From Crocinitomicaceae bacterium (GTDB lineage: Bacteria; Bacteroidota; Bacteroidia; Flavobacteriales_D; Crocinitomicaceae), in contig JALRJE010000025.1 in the NCBI GenBank assembly GCA_023268965.1, positions 1 through 44,859 on the forward strand: 44,859 nucleotides of DNA. Reading direction: 5' to 3'. Positions 1 to 8,267 of this stretch are shown here, in pieces. The position numbers and the translations under genes were made by a program. How positions within the stretch are numbered: the stretch's first letter is position 1; every line of letters begins with the position of its first letter. The notes beneath the pieces are model-generated. The model was not told the DNA's origin and ran no database searches. It was given only the letters and a program-made list of their open reading frames with translations.

Positions 1-2
1 AT

Positions 3-116
3 GGCTTATATCCAGTTGAAGAAACATGGAGAGTAAATTTATCTTTTGTACTTTTGCCCTTTGCCATCATTGGTTTCTTTTCAGAAACTTTGAGTAGACT
101 AATTACCGCGTTCTAG
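3..116 (+). CDS. C-terminal tail of an unidentified membrane protein (partial)
   Basis: An open frame enters from the left edge and stops at TAG 114-116, giving 37 residues that end FFSETLSRLITAF. About fifteen hydrophobic residues (roughly 12-26 of the visible part) look like a last membrane segment followed by a short polar tail. The family cannot be named from so little. It faces the M1 peptidase gene tail-to-tail, and the two coding regions overlap by 18 bp. It could be a chance frame, but the hydrophobic pattern and the tight convergent stop favour a real gene. Confidence 0.4.
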   Translation, partial: GLYPVEETWRVNLSFVLLPFAIIGFFSETLSRLITAF

Positions 117-2396
117 TTGCTCCAAACGCTGTTGGCGTTGCATTGGGTTCTCTTTCTTTTGCTCTTGCTTGTAGAGTTGGTAACGCGTTGGCGTCATGAC
201 GCGCGGCCAAGAATTGTTATCGAGGTCGGTATCGGCTGTTTCTAAAAAAGGATCTAAACGAAAAGCTACTACCGGTTGGTCATAAACAAAAACTTTACTC
301 ACTTTTAATTCTTCGATGCGCCAGATTTCTGCTGGAATACGTTCTACTTTAGAGCTTCCGTCGGCAAACGTTGCTTCGATGATCAGGGGCATTACCAAAC
401 CACCCAGGTTTTCAAAGGTGAGTTCATACAGCTGCTTACCTGCATTCAAATACGCGAGGTCTTCTGCATTGGTCTTGGCTACAAAATTCTCGTAGTCTTT
501 ACGGTCAAGGGCGTCTACGGCGTAAATATTGCGCTTCGCATAGAAGTCGTCAATTTGGTCATCGCGTTCATTTACAGTTTGCTTGATAGCGCTTACATTT
601 CTTGTAACGCCGATAAATTCATCTTTTTGTGCATTTTTTTGTTCTAAAAAAGCTTTTTCAAGCTCGGGATTTTGCGTATTGAGCTCGTACCACTTCACAT
701 CGCTTAGCGCAATATCGACGTGGTCAGTAGAATAAAACCAGCCGCGCCAAAACCAGTCGAGGTCTACCGCAGAGGCGTCTTCCATGGTGCGGAAGAAATC
801 GGCAGGGGTTGGGTGTTTTAAGGCCCAGCGCTCACAATAGGTCTTAAAAGCGTAGTCGAAGAGTTCTCTTCCCATGACTGTTTCTCTTAAGATATTTAGT
901 GCCGTGGCAGGCTTGCCATAGGCGTTATTGCCAAATTGTTTGATAGACTCCGAGTTGGTCATGATTGGCGAAATACCGCTCACGTCGCCACGCATGTAAT
1001 CTGCTATCATGTATGCTGGCCCGCGGCGGCTTGGGTAGTTTCGTTCCCATTCTTGTTCGGTGAGGTATTGAACAAAAGTATTGAGTCCTTCGTCCATCCA
1101 GGTCCATTGGCGCTCGTCTGAATTAATGATCATTGGGAAGAAATTGTGGCCAACCTCATGGATAATAACTCCCCACATCCCGTATTTCTCTCCTTCGGAA
1201 TACGTGCCGTCGGCTTCTGGGCGGCCTCCATTAAAGCATATCATTGGGTACTCCATTCCGATCCATTTAGAATGTACCGAAATGGCTACAGGGTACATAT
1301 AATCAACGGTGTATTTGGAGTACGTTTTAATGGTGTGCGCGACTAATTTCGTGGAGTAGCGCTCCCATAAAGGGTTGCCTTCTTTCGGATAATAACTCAT
1401 GCACAAAACGTCTTTGTTGCCAACGGTTTGCTTTTGTGCATCCCATATGAACTTGCGAGAGCTCGCAAAGGCGAAGTCTCTAACGTTCGTTGCTTTATAC
1501 ACCCAAGTTTTTGTTTTTTGCGCCTTGTCTTTTTCAGCAGCTTCAGCCTCAGCTTGCGTTACGATAACCACTGGGCTATCAGATTTTTTGGCTAATTCAT
1601 AGCGTTTGCGCTGTTCAGCAGTGAGGATACCCGCATAGTTCTGACATTCTCCGGTAGCAGCTACAATGTGATCTGCAGGAACAGTAATGCTCACCTCGTA
1701 ATCGCCAAATGGAAGAGTGAATTCACCACGACCTAAAAACTGTTTGTTTTGCCAGCCTGTAACGTCGTTATAGACGCACATTCTCGGAAAAAATTGGGCA
1801 ATTGTGTATAAGTAGTTTTGGTCGGTCTCAAAATATTCGTAGCCAGAACGCCCACCCACTTGCATGCGGTCATTGACGTTGTACCACCATTTGATTTGAA
1901 AAGAAATATTTTGACCTGGCATTAATGGCTTTGTCAAATCAATGCGCATCATGGTTTTATTGATGAAATATTGCATTGGCTGGCCGCTCATATTGGTGAT
2001 TTTTTCAATTTTGAAACCGCCGTCGTAGTAAAAATCTCGTTTGCGCAAATCTGAAACACTTTTAAAGTTTTCCATTTTTTCCACTTCGATAAGCTTGGTC
2101 TCTGAATGCTGATCGTAGATATTTTGATCGAGTTGCAACCATAAATAAGCCAATGGGTCTGGCGAATTATTGGTGTAGGTGATGGTTTCGGTGCCGTCTA
2201 AACGTTGTTTATTGTCATCGAGGACAAGCGTCATTTTGTAGTCTGCTTTTTGTTGGTAGTAGGCGTGTCCTGGTGCGCCAGAAGCAGCACGGTAGCTATT
2301 GGCTGTCGGTAAAAGTTGGTCTAGTTGTGCAAATTTGGTTTGGGCCAAAAGACCTGCGCTTGAAAGCATTATAAAAGCAAGAATTAGGTTTTTCAT
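99..2396 (-). CDS. secreted M1 family metallopeptidase (aminopeptidase N-like)
   Basis: This 765-residue zinc peptidase has a signal peptide (residues 1-19, ending GLLAQ) and is probably periplasmic or exported. The zinc site is clear: HEVGH at 413-417 and the third ligand E436 in the WMDEG context. The substrate-binding GxMEN motif of classical M1 enzymes is replaced by GMEYP at 380-384, as in many Bacteroidota M1-like proteins, so true aminopeptidase activity is inferred. A charged stretch around 260-295 is a likely insertion. The gene overlaps the upstream DUF6702 gene by 4 bp, so the two are probably translationally coupled. Confidence 0.9.
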   Translation of the reverse strand: MKNLILAFIMLSSAGLLAQTKFAQLDQLLPTANSYRAASGAPGHAYYQQKADYKMTLVLDDNKQRLDGTETITYTNNSPDPLAYLWLQLDQNIYDQHSETKLIEVEKMENFKSVSDLRKRDFYYDGGFKIEKITNMSGQPMQYFINKTMMRIDLTKPLMPGQNISFQIKWWYNVNDRMQVGGRSGYEYFETDQNYLYTIAQFFPRMCVYNDVTGWQNKQFLGRGEFTLPFGDYEVSITVPADHIVAATGECQNYAGILTAEQRKRYELAKKSDSPVVIVTQAEAEAAEKDKAQKTKTWVYKATNVRDFAFASSRKFIWDAQKQTVGNKDVLCMSYYPKEGNPLWERYSTKLVAHTIKTYSKYTVDYMYPVAISVHSKWIGMEYPMICFNGGRPEADGTYSEGEKYGMWGVIIHEVGHNFFPMIINSDERQWTWMDEGLNTFVQYLTEQEWERNYPSRRGPAYMIADYMRGDVSGISPIMTNSESIKQFGNNAYGKPATALNILRETVMGRELFDYAFKTYCERWALKHPTPADFFRTMEDASAVDLDWFWRGWFYSTDHVDIALSDVKWYELNTQNPELEKAFLEQKNAQKDEFIGVTRNVSAIKQTVNERDDQIDDFYAKRNIYAVDALDRKDYENFVAKTNAEDLAYLNAGKQLYELTFENLGGLVMPLIIEATFADGSSKVERIPAEIWRIEELKVSKVFVYDQPVVAFRLDPFLETADTDLDNNSWPRVMTPTRYQLYKQEQKKENPMQRQQRLEQLERGN

Positions 2397-2929
2397 GGCT
2401 TGAGGGTCAAATATTTAGATGAGTCGTTAAGTAAAAAGGAAAGCGTTTCTTTTTGTTGTCTGTAGATAAAAGTCAGTTTGTTTTGTTGCCCTGGAAATTG
2501 TTCCATTAATGCATCAAACTTAATTTGAATGGGGTTGTAAAGGGCGGGAATGGAGGATGAAATATAACATTCAATGGTACCGTTGAGTTGAGTGACAACA
2601 CCTTCTAGCAAAAATTGGCTAATGCAAATAACATCAGGTGCAAGAGAATCTAAAGCGCAACCGTAAATGATTTGAAAATGTTGATTTATATAGTTTTCAA
2701 TGCGTTTTAACTCAGCGGATGTTTTATCCAATTTTTCAAATTTTCCGATGAGGGTGCCCTTTGGTGCGATTGAGCGCTCGAGGTCATGGGTTGTAAAAAT
2801 GAGGGTACCTTCTAATTTTTGCTGCAATTCGTTGTAAGAGATTTCAGCGTAAGCAAAATAATACTCGTGGGCAAAGGAAGTGGAAATGGCACTTAGATGA
2901 ACAAGAATAGCGAACAGCAATTTCGGCAT
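2393..2929 (-). CDS. DUF6702 family exported protein
   Basis: A 178-residue protein with an N-terminal signal peptide (cleavage near AISTSFA-HE), followed by the HEYYFAYAEISYN start typical of DUF6702 proteins. In Bacteroidota these proteins are often encoded immediately before an M1 peptidase, as here. The function is unknown. The stop codon overlaps the peptidase start (ATGA type, 2393-2396), which points to one operon and possibly a joint role outside the cytoplasm. No membrane helix is visible after the signal. Assignment rests on the N-terminal pattern and the gene neighbourhood. Confidence 0.75.
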   Translation of the reverse strand: MPKLLFAILVHLSAISTSFAHEYYFAYAEISYNELQQKLEGTLIFTTHDLERSIAPKGTLIGKFEKLDKTSAELKRIENYINQHFQIIYGCALDSLAPDVICISQFLLEGVVTQLNGTIECYISSSIPALYNPIQIKFDALMEQFPGQQNKLTFIYRQQKETLSFLLNDSSKYLTLKP

Positions 2930-2962
2930 AGCTACGAAGATACAAAAAGCAAATGAAATGTT

Positions 2963-2970
2963 TAACTTTA
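2963..2970 (+). promoter_or_regulatory. candidate -7 box TAACTTTA of the small lipoprotein gene
   Basis: TAACTTTA differs from the Bacteroidota consensus TAnnTTTG only in the last base. It lies 4 nt before the ATG, so transcription would begin at or next to the start codon (leaderless). No convincing -33 TTTG element was seen. Confidence 0.35.
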
Positions 2971-2974
2971 GCCC

Positions 2975-3187
2975 ATGAAACTACTGATCTTCCTTTTCCT
3001 AAGCTTCATTGCTTTTTCGAGTTGTACTGCTGCTGACCCTGACGCATGCACATGCGGAAAAGAACTTTCCAAATCTACTTTAGATCAAGATCAGGACGTC
3101 ATGGATGCTTGCGCTCAAAAAGGCGCGGCTATGGATGACAAAGAAAAAGTGCGTTGGTTCGAAGACATCATGGCCTGCGTAGACTAA
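2975..3187 (+). CDS. small putative lipoprotein
   Basis: A 70-residue protein with a lipoprotein signal peptide: hydrophobic segment, then FSSC with the lipidated cysteine at residue 17. The mature part of about 54 residues is acidic and has three further cysteines (in the CTCGKE region and near MDACAQK) plus one near the C-terminus, so disulfides are possible. No family is recognised. It is divergent from the DUF6702/M1 operon with about 45 bp between the start codons. A TAACTTTA box 4 nt before the ATG suggests a leaderless mRNA. Confidence 0.75.
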   Translation: MKLLIFLFLSFIAFSSCTAADPDACTCGKELSKSTLDQDQDVMDACAQKGAAMDDKEKVRWFEDIMACVD

Positions 3188-3203
3188 ACTTTACCCTTGA
3201 ATA

Positions 3204-3292
3204 AATGAAAAAAGAAAGTCCCGCCGTGGCGAGACTTTCAAACAAACAACAAACAATTCCTGCATGCACCATGTCGCATTTAAAGCAGGAAT
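3204..3292 (-). ncRNA. candidate minus-strand small RNA ending in an intrinsic terminator
   Basis: Read on the minus strand there is an 8-bp stem (ATTCCTGC with GCAGGAAT, 3292-3256), an unpaired U/G-rich linker (3255-3240), then a strong stem of about 11 bp with one mismatch (3239-3214), followed by six Ts (3213-3208). A stem, a single-stranded linker and a Rho-independent terminator is a usual sRNA layout. The 5' end is unknown and could lie anywhere up to about 3490. No perfect minus-strand -7 box was found, so this stays tentative. Confidence 0.3.
3208..3239 (-). terminator. Rho-independent terminator, minus-strand orientation
   Basis: The arms GAAAGTC and GACTTTC extend through CGCC/GGCG with one mismatch. 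The T-run follows only in the minus direction. Plus-strand transcripts from the lipoprotein gene would meet the hairpin without a U-tract. Confidence 0.5.
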
Positions 3293-3394
3293 ACTTTTAA
3301 GTCCGTTGTCCGGATTTATCTTGTATGAAAGTGCTAAACGCAAAGCAGGTAAAAATGGTTACATAATCGTTTTTTTATGTTAGTGAAGTAGCTT

Positions 3395-3453
3395 AAATCG
3401 GAATTTTTGTCAGTTCGTTAACTTGAAAAATAGTCGAAATCGGAATTTTTGTC
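3395..3453. repeat. 17-bp direct repeat upstream of clpB (possible operator)
   Basis: AAATCGGAATTTTTGTC occurs exactly at 3395-3411 and again at 3437-3453, 42 bp apart (about four helical turns). The second copy ends about 20 bp before a -7-like TAGCATTTG (3473-3481), so its TTTTTG could double as the -33 element. This arrangement would suit a regulator controlling the chaperone gene. Confidence 0.5.
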
Positions 3454-3511
3454 TGCATTTTTTTAGTTGGTGTAGCATTTGAGCATACCGTAACAAATAA
3501 TACAGATTGTT

Positions 3512-6145
3512 ATGGATTTTGAAAAATTCACCCACCGTGCACAAGAAATGCTTCAAAAGAGCCAGTCTTTGGCATTAACTTATAGCCAACAAGCCCTAGA
3601 GCCAGGGCATTTATTATTATCACTACTTGAAAATGACCCGGATGTCATTGGATTTTTACTCAAAAAGAATCAATTGCAACTCGCAGAAGTGCAAAAAGGC
3701 GCTCGTGCAATTGTAGCTTCATACCCAAAAGTAACAGGGGCTTCTCAGCCTTATGCAAGTGCTGATTTTCAAGCACTCTTGCAACGTGTGGTACAAATCC
3801 AAGCCGAGCTCAAGGACAGTTTTGTAGCTATAGAGGTGCTGTTTTTAGCACTTCTGGATGGCAAAGATGCGGCAGCTCGCTACTTAAAAGATTTAAAATT
3901 AAAAAGTTCAACACTCAAATCACAAATCATGGAACTTAGAAACGGTGCCAATGTCAATGACGCCAATCAAGACACTACTTATCAGTCATTAGAAAAATAC
4001 GCCAAAAACCTCAATAAACTTGCTCAAGAAGCTAGGCTAGACCCCGTTATAGGGCGTGATGAAGAAATCAGACGCGTACTACAAATACTGACGAGACGCA
4101 CTAAAAACAACCCAATACTAATAGGCGAGCCTGGTGTTGGAAAAACAGCTATTGCAGAAGGTTTAGCCCATCGCATCATTGCAGGTGACGTTCCTGAAAA
4201 CCTCAAGACAAAAACGGTTTATTCCTTAGATATGGGGTCTTTGGTGGCTGGTGCCAAGTACAAAGGCGAATTCGAGGAGCGCCTCAAGGCTGTAGTGAAA
4301 GAAGTCATTAGAGCCGAAGGCGAAATCGTCCTATTTATCGATGAAATTCATACGTTGATAGGTGCAGGTGGAGGCGAAGGAGCAATGGATGCCGCCAATA
4401 TTTTAAAGCCAGCTTTGGCAAGAGGAGAATTACGTGCTGTGGGCGCTACTACTTTAAATGAATATCAAAAGTATTTTGAAAAAGACAAAGCGCTTGTGCG
4501 ACGTTTTCAGACGGTACTTATCGACGAACCCAGCACAGAAGATGCGATTTCCATTCTACGCGGTATCAAGGAAAAATATGAAAATCACCACAAAGTGCTC
4601 ATCAAAGATGCTGCGATTATTTCGGCCGTTGAACTGTCTCAGCGCTATATCACCGATCGCCATTTGCCAGACAAAGCTATAGATTTAATCGATGAAGCTG
4701 CAGCAAAGCTCCGAATGGAAATCAATTCGAAGCCTGAAGAACTCGACGAGGTTGAGCGTAAAATCATGCAACTAGAAATAGAGAAAGCAGCTATTTTGCG
4801 CGAAAATGACCAAAAACGTTTGCAACAAGTTGAAGAAGAGCTTTTCAAGTTGCAAGAACAACGCATGAGTTTGCAAAGCCGTTGGCAAGCTGAGAAAGAC
4901 CTCATTGAAGGCATACAGCGCGCCAAAGAAGAAATTGAAGCGCTCAAATTTGAAGCTGATGCAGCAGAGCGCATGGGCGATTACGCCAAGGTAGCCGAGT
5001 TACGCTACGGTAAAATCAAAGAGGCAGAGACTGCGCTCGACCAAATGAAAGAGAAACAACAAGTGTTAGAAACGCAAGTAAAACTCATCAAGGAAGTGGT
5101 AGATATTGCTGAAATTGCTGAGGTCGTCTCCAAATGGACCGGTATTCCTGTTGGTAAAATGCTCGAAAGTGAACTTGGTAAATTGTTGCGCCTTGAGGAA
5201 GAACTTCACAAGCGTGTGGTGGGGCAAGAAGAAGCCATAACCGCCCTTTCTGACGCCATTCGACGCAGTAGAGCAGGCCTGCAAGATGCCAAACGACCAA
5301 TTGGATCCTTTATATTTTTAGGTACCACAGGTGTTGGTAAAACTGAACTCGCAAAAGCCCTTGCTGCGTATTTATTCAATGATGAGCAAGCTATGACGCG
5401 CATTGATATGAGTGAATATCAGGAGAAGCATACAGTGAGTAGGTTGGTTGGCGCACCTCCAGGTTATGTGGGTTATGAAGAAGGAGGACAACTCACGGAA
5501 GCGGTGCGTAGGAAACCTTATTCGATTGTCTTGCTCGATGAAATAGAAAAAGCGCATCCGGATGTCTTTAATATTTTGCTACAAGTGCTTGACGACGGTA
5601 GGCTGACCGACAACAAGGGTCGTTTGGTGAATTTTAAGAATACACTTATCATCATGACCTCGAATCTAGGTTCCCAGCTTATTCATGAGCGCTTCGAAAA
5701 AGTCAAGGAAGAAGCTTACCCTGAAGTTGCTGAAAAAACAAGAGTTGAGGTGCATGAGTTACTTCGTCAAACCATCAGACCAGAATTCTTGAACCGTATT
5801 GATGAAAGTATCTTATTTTTGCCGCTCACGAAAAAAGAGGTGGCGCAAATTGTGCAAATGCAACTTCACGAGCTCAAGTCGAAATTAAGAGATACGGATA
5901 TTCATTTGGTGGTTACGCCAGATGCGTTTGAGCATATTCTTACGCTTGGCTACGATCCATTCTTTGGTGCAAGGCCAGTGAAGCGAGTCATTCAAAAACA
6001 AGTACTCAATGCGTTGTCCAAAGCGATTTTAGCGCAAAAAGTGGATAAAACACAGAATGTTGTCATGGATATGTTTGACGGACAAATTGTCTTTAGAAAA
6101 CCGATTCATGCACATGAGGAGCAATTGGCAGTGGAAAGTTTATAA
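3512..6145 (+). CDS. clpB: ATP-dependent disaggregase ClpB
   Basis: This 877-residue Hsp100 chaperone has the full ClpB layout: the Clp N-domain (about 1-145), first AAA+ module with Walker A GEPGVGKT at 205-212, the coiled-coil middle domain (about 400-530) that separates ClpB from ClpA and ClpC, and a second AAA+ module with Walker A GTTGVGKT at 604-611. It extracts proteins from aggregates together with DnaK in the cytosol. The length is normal for the family. The upstream region holds a 17-bp direct repeat and a near-consensus -7 box; no CIRCE element is present. Its stop lies 3 bp from the stop of the convergent gene. Confidence 0.97.
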   Translation: MDFEKFTHRAQEMLQKSQSLALTYSQQALEPGHLLLSLLENDPDVIGFLLKKNQLQLAEVQKGARAIVASYPKVTGASQPYASADFQALLQRVVQIQAELKDSFVAIEVLFLALLDGKDAAARYLKDLKLKSSTLKSQIMELRNGANVNDANQDTTYQSLEKYAKNLNKLAQEARLDPVIGRDEEIRRVLQILTRRTKNNPILIGEPGVGKTAIAEGLAHRIIAGDVPENLKTKTVYSLDMGSLVAGAKYKGEFEERLKAVVKEVIRAEGEIVLFIDEIHTLIGAGGGEGAMDAANILKPALARGELRAVGATTLNEYQKYFEKDKALVRRFQTVLIDEPSTEDAISILRGIKEKYENHHKVLIKDAAIISAVELSQRYITDRHLPDKAIDLIDEAAAKLRMEINSKPEELDEVERKIMQLEIEKAAILRENDQKRLQQVEEELFKLQEQRMSLQSRWQAEKDLIEGIQRAKEEIEALKFEADAAERMGDYAKVAELRYGKIKEAETALDQMKEKQQVLETQVKLIKEVVDIAEIAEVVSKWTGIPVGKMLESELGKLLRLEEELHKRVVGQEEAITALSDAIRRSRAGLQDAKRPIGSFIFLGTTGVGKTELAKALAAYLFNDEQAMTRIDMSEYQEKHTVSRLVGAPPGYVGYEEGGQLTEAVRRKPYSIVLLDEIEKAHPDVFNILLQVLDDGRLTDNKGRLVNFKNTLIIMTSNLGSQLIHERFEKVKEEAYPEVAEKTRVEVHELLRQTIRPEFLNRIDESILFLPLTKKEVAQIVQMQLHELKSKLRDTDIHLVVTPDAFEHILTLGYDPFFGARPVKRVIQKQVLNALSKAILAQKVDKTQNVVMDMFDGQIVFRKPIHAHEEQLAVESL

Positions 6146-6148
6146 TAC

Positions 6149-6685
6149 TTAAATACGAAACTTCTTAAAAAAGGCGTCCCAATTCCAGACGAAATTAGCC
6201 ATGACTTCATCCATTCGCTTTAAAAATAATGGGTTTGGAGCTTGCATGCGCTTGAAGTAATCGTCTTGAAATTCGTACAGACCGTATTTGTGGAATACCG
6301 CTTTTGACATGCCGTAAATCCAGTTTTTGGACGGGTGATTAACGCGCATAATGAAACTTTGGTAGTCTCGGATCATGTTTTGAAAGTCGCCAATACTCAT
6401 TTCATAGATGCGAGAGAGCTTCTCAAAAATAATTTGTTCGACTCTTTCGGCTTGGTCTGGTTCGAAAGTGCTTTCTAAGAAAGATAAGTTACCGACGATC
6501 ACAATTAAGCCAAATTGACCGGAGTCAGAGGTAGAGATGTTCGGCCTGTTGACAAATGCGCTGTCTTCGTTGATCATCTCGGCAACTTCTGCAAAGCCGT
6601 TGTCAACGCTATCAAAAATACCATTGATAAACACATTGGCCACTTGGTTGTCGGATAATTTTTTTTTGGTGAAGGAGCTAAACAT
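6149..6685 (-). CDS. uncharacterised cytoplasmic protein
   Basis: A 178-residue protein with no signal peptide or membrane helix, and no family I can name. It looks alpha-helical, starts with a basic FTKKK stretch and has an aromatic-rich C-terminal half (WIYGMSK, FVWNWDAFFKKF). The gene is convergent with clpB and divergent from the cyclophilin gene. A TAAATTTG box sits 24 nt before the ATG, which supports it as an expressed single gene. Confidence 0.7.
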   Translation of the reverse strand: MFSSFTKKKLSDNQVANVFINGIFDSVDNGFAEVAEMINEDSAFVNRPNISTSDSGQFGLIVIVGNLSFLESTFEPDQAERVEQIIFEKLSRIYEMSIGDFQNMIRDYQSFIMRVNHPSKNWIYGMSKAVFHKYGLYEFQDDYFKRMQAPNPLFLKRMDEVMANFVWNWDAFFKKFRI

Positions 6686-6709
6686 TTTAAGTTGGAATTT
6701 GCTTCAATA

Positions 6710-6717
6710 CAAATTTA
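6710..6717 (-). promoter_or_regulatory. -7 box of the uncharacterised gene at 6149-6685
   Basis: TAAATTTG on the minus strand is a perfect TAnnTTTG match and lies 24 nt before the ATG. The nearest -33-like TTG is 24 bp further upstream, slightly long for the consensus. Confidence 0.45.
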
Positions 6718-6798
6718 ACATTCGGTTCATCTGTTCTAACCCAATAGAAAAGTGCTTTATCAACGGAGTTTTCAACAAATTAGTACCTAAAATAGCTG

Positions 6799-6806
6799 TA
6801 ATTTTG
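6799..6806 (+). promoter_or_regulatory. -7 box of the cyclophilin gene
   Basis: TAATTTTG matches TAnnTTTG and ends 15 nt before the ATG, giving a predicted leader of about 10 nt. No clear -33 TTTG was seen. Confidence 0.45.
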
Positions 6807-6821
6807 TAACAAAATTTAAAT

Positions 6822-7280
6822 ATGAAGGCAATTATTTCTACAAACAAAGGCGACATGCATCTTCAATTTTTTGCAGATGACGCGCCAAACACTGTTGCAA
6901 ATTTTATCAAATTAGCTAAGGAAGGCTATTACAATGGTCTCAAATGGCACCGTGTGATTCCAAATTTTGTAATTCAAGGCGGTTGCCCGAACACGAGAGA
7001 GGGCGCTGTTGGCCATCCAGGAACAGGCGGTCCCGGTTATTCGATTGATTGTGAACTTACCGGTGAAAACCAATACCACGACCGTGGTGTATTGTCAATG
7101 GCTCATGCTGGGCGCAATACAGGAGGTTCGCAGTTTTTTGTTTGCCATTCGCGCACTCAGACGGCTCACCTTGATGGTGTGCATACAGTTTTTGGTAAAG
7201 TATCAGAAGGTTTAGAGGTGATCGACGCTATTCGCGAAGGAGACAGCATTGACCGCATTGAAATTATAGAAGAAGCTTAA
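6822..7280 (+). CDS. peptidyl-prolyl cis-trans isomerase, cyclophilin type
   Basis: A 152-residue single-domain cyclophilin that isomerises proline peptide bonds. Family signatures are present: [13 protein letters not shown] with the catalytic arginine, [10 protein letters not shown], and [12 protein letters not shown]. There is no signal peptide, so it is cytosolic and PpiB-like. The length fits the short bacterial cyclophilins. It is a single gene with its own -7 box 15 nt upstream and a bidirectional hairpin at its 3' end shared with serA. Confidence 0.93.
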   Translation: MKAIISTNKGDMHLQFFADDAPNTVANFIKLAKEGYYNGLKWHRVIPNFVIQGGCPNTREGAVGHPGTGGPGYSIDCELTGENQYHDRGVLSMAHAGRNTGGSQFFVCHSRTQTAHLDGVHTVFGKVSEGLEVIDAIREGDSIDRIEIIEEA

Positions 7281-7295
7281 CATTGATACCAATAA

Positions 7296-7321
7296 GAGCA
7301 GAAAGCTTAGGCTTTCTGCTC
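7296..7321. terminator. bidirectional hairpin between the cyclophilin gene and serA
   Basis: A perfect 11-bp stem (GAGCAGAAAGC with GCTTTCTGCTC) surrounds a 4-nt loop. It overlaps the serA stop codon (7307-7309). Only weak T-runs flank it, so termination efficiency is uncertain. Confidence 0.5.
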
Positions 7322-8266
7322 CTTGGCAAATGCGATGATCAGCTCGGCGAGTTCTTCACCGATGCGGTCCTGGGCTTCCAAGGTTGCCGCACCGATATGG
7401 GGTGTACAGGCAATTCTAGGGTGGGCTAATAAGGCTTTTAGCGGAGTGGGTTCGTTCTCGTAAACATCTAGCGCAGCCGCTGCAACCGTTCCATTGTCCA
7501 AGGCTTCTAATAGCGCTGTTTCTTCAATAACACCTCCGCGCGCTGTGTTAACGAGTCTCACTCCTTTTTTCATGAGCTTGAATTCAGCGGCACCAATTAC
7601 CGAAGCACCGTCTGGCTGTTTAGGAACATGAATAGAGATGTAGTCGAGTTGAGCAATTATGTCTGCTAAATTGGCGACCACTTTAACAGGAACCTCAATA
7701 GATTGACCGGCAATCTTGAGGGTAATGGGCTGAATGCGCGCTTTTCTTTCTATGGCAATTACTTTCATGCCTACGCCCAATGCATAAGCAGCTAAGCTTT
7801 GGCCTATGCGTCCAAAACCAATGATGCCAAGTGTTTTTCCGCGGAGTTCAACACCTTTTGCGAAGTTCTTTTTTAAGGTGGAGAAGTCGCTGGTTTCTAT
7901 GTTTTTGAAAGAATCGTTTAAAAATCTCGAAATGGAAAGCATTTGCCCCATAACGAGTTCTGCAACAGATTGTGACGAGGACGCCGGTGTGTTGATTACG
8001 GTGAGTCCTTTTTCACGGGCATAACTTACATCGATGTTGTCCATGCCGACACCGCCACGTCCAATGAGTTTTAAACCTGGGCAGGCATCTATGACTTCTT
8101 TGCGAACGGTGGTTGCACTGCGCACCAGTACAGCGTCAAATCCTTGTTCGTTTAGAGTCTTGGCGAGTTCTTCTTGGGTCACTTTAGCCGTGCTGATTTC
8201 GTGGCCGGCTGCTTCTATGAGCGATTTACCTAAATCTGAAATGCCGTCGTTCGCTAAAATTTTCAT
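7307..8266 (-). CDS. serA: D-3-phosphoglycerate dehydrogenase, short form
   Basis: This 319-residue enzyme oxidises 3-phosphoglycerate to 3-phosphohydroxypyruvate, the first step of serine synthesis, with NAD. The Rossmann motif GFGRIG lies around 150-155. The catalytic triad of the D-2-hydroxyacid dehydrogenase family is present: R243 (TARGG), E272 (DVYENEP) and H290 (PHIGA). It lacks the C-terminal ACT regulatory domain of the long E. coli-type SerA, so serine feedback through ACT is not expected. It follows serC by 1 bp; the two steps are encoded together, which supports the substrate assignment. Confidence 0.92.
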   Translation of the reverse strand: MKILANDGISDLGKSLIEAAGHEISTAKVTQEELAKTLNEQGFDAVLVRSATTVRKEVIDACPGLKLIGRGGVGMDNIDVSYAREKGLTVINTPASSSQSVAELVMGQMLSISRFLNDSFKNIETSDFSTLKKNFAKGVELRGKTLGIIGFGRIGQSLAAYALGVGMKVIAIERKARIQPITLKIAGQSIEVPVKVVANLADIIAQLDYISIHVPKQPDGASVIGAAEFKLMKKGVRLVNTARGGVIEETALLEALDNGTVAAAALDVYENEPTPLKALLAHPRIACTPHIGAATLEAQDRIGEELAELIIAFAKEQKA

Positions 8267-8267
8267 A

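Larger units (their letters stand above)
3188..3511. other. 324-bp non-coding stretch upstream of clpB
   Basis: No credible protein frame is seen. The stretch holds a terminator-like hairpin at 3214-3239 with its T-run on the minus strand, a second inverted repeat at 3256-3292, a small inverted repeat AAGTCC/GGATTT at about 3299-3317, a 17-bp direct repeat at 3395-3411 and 3437-3453, and a near-consensus -7 box (TAGCATTTG, one extra base) at 3473-3481. It is long for this tightly packed window. Confidence 0.7.

Noticed and set aside
1-36. Short frame starting with ATG at the first base (MAYIQLKKHGE)
   Set aside because: Eleven codons with no support; the other frame through the same bases gives a longer membrane-like C-terminus.
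3300-3511. CIRCE-type heat-shock operator before clpB
   Set aside because: No TTAGCACTC-N9-GAGTGCTAA inverted repeat is present; only a direct repeat is seen.
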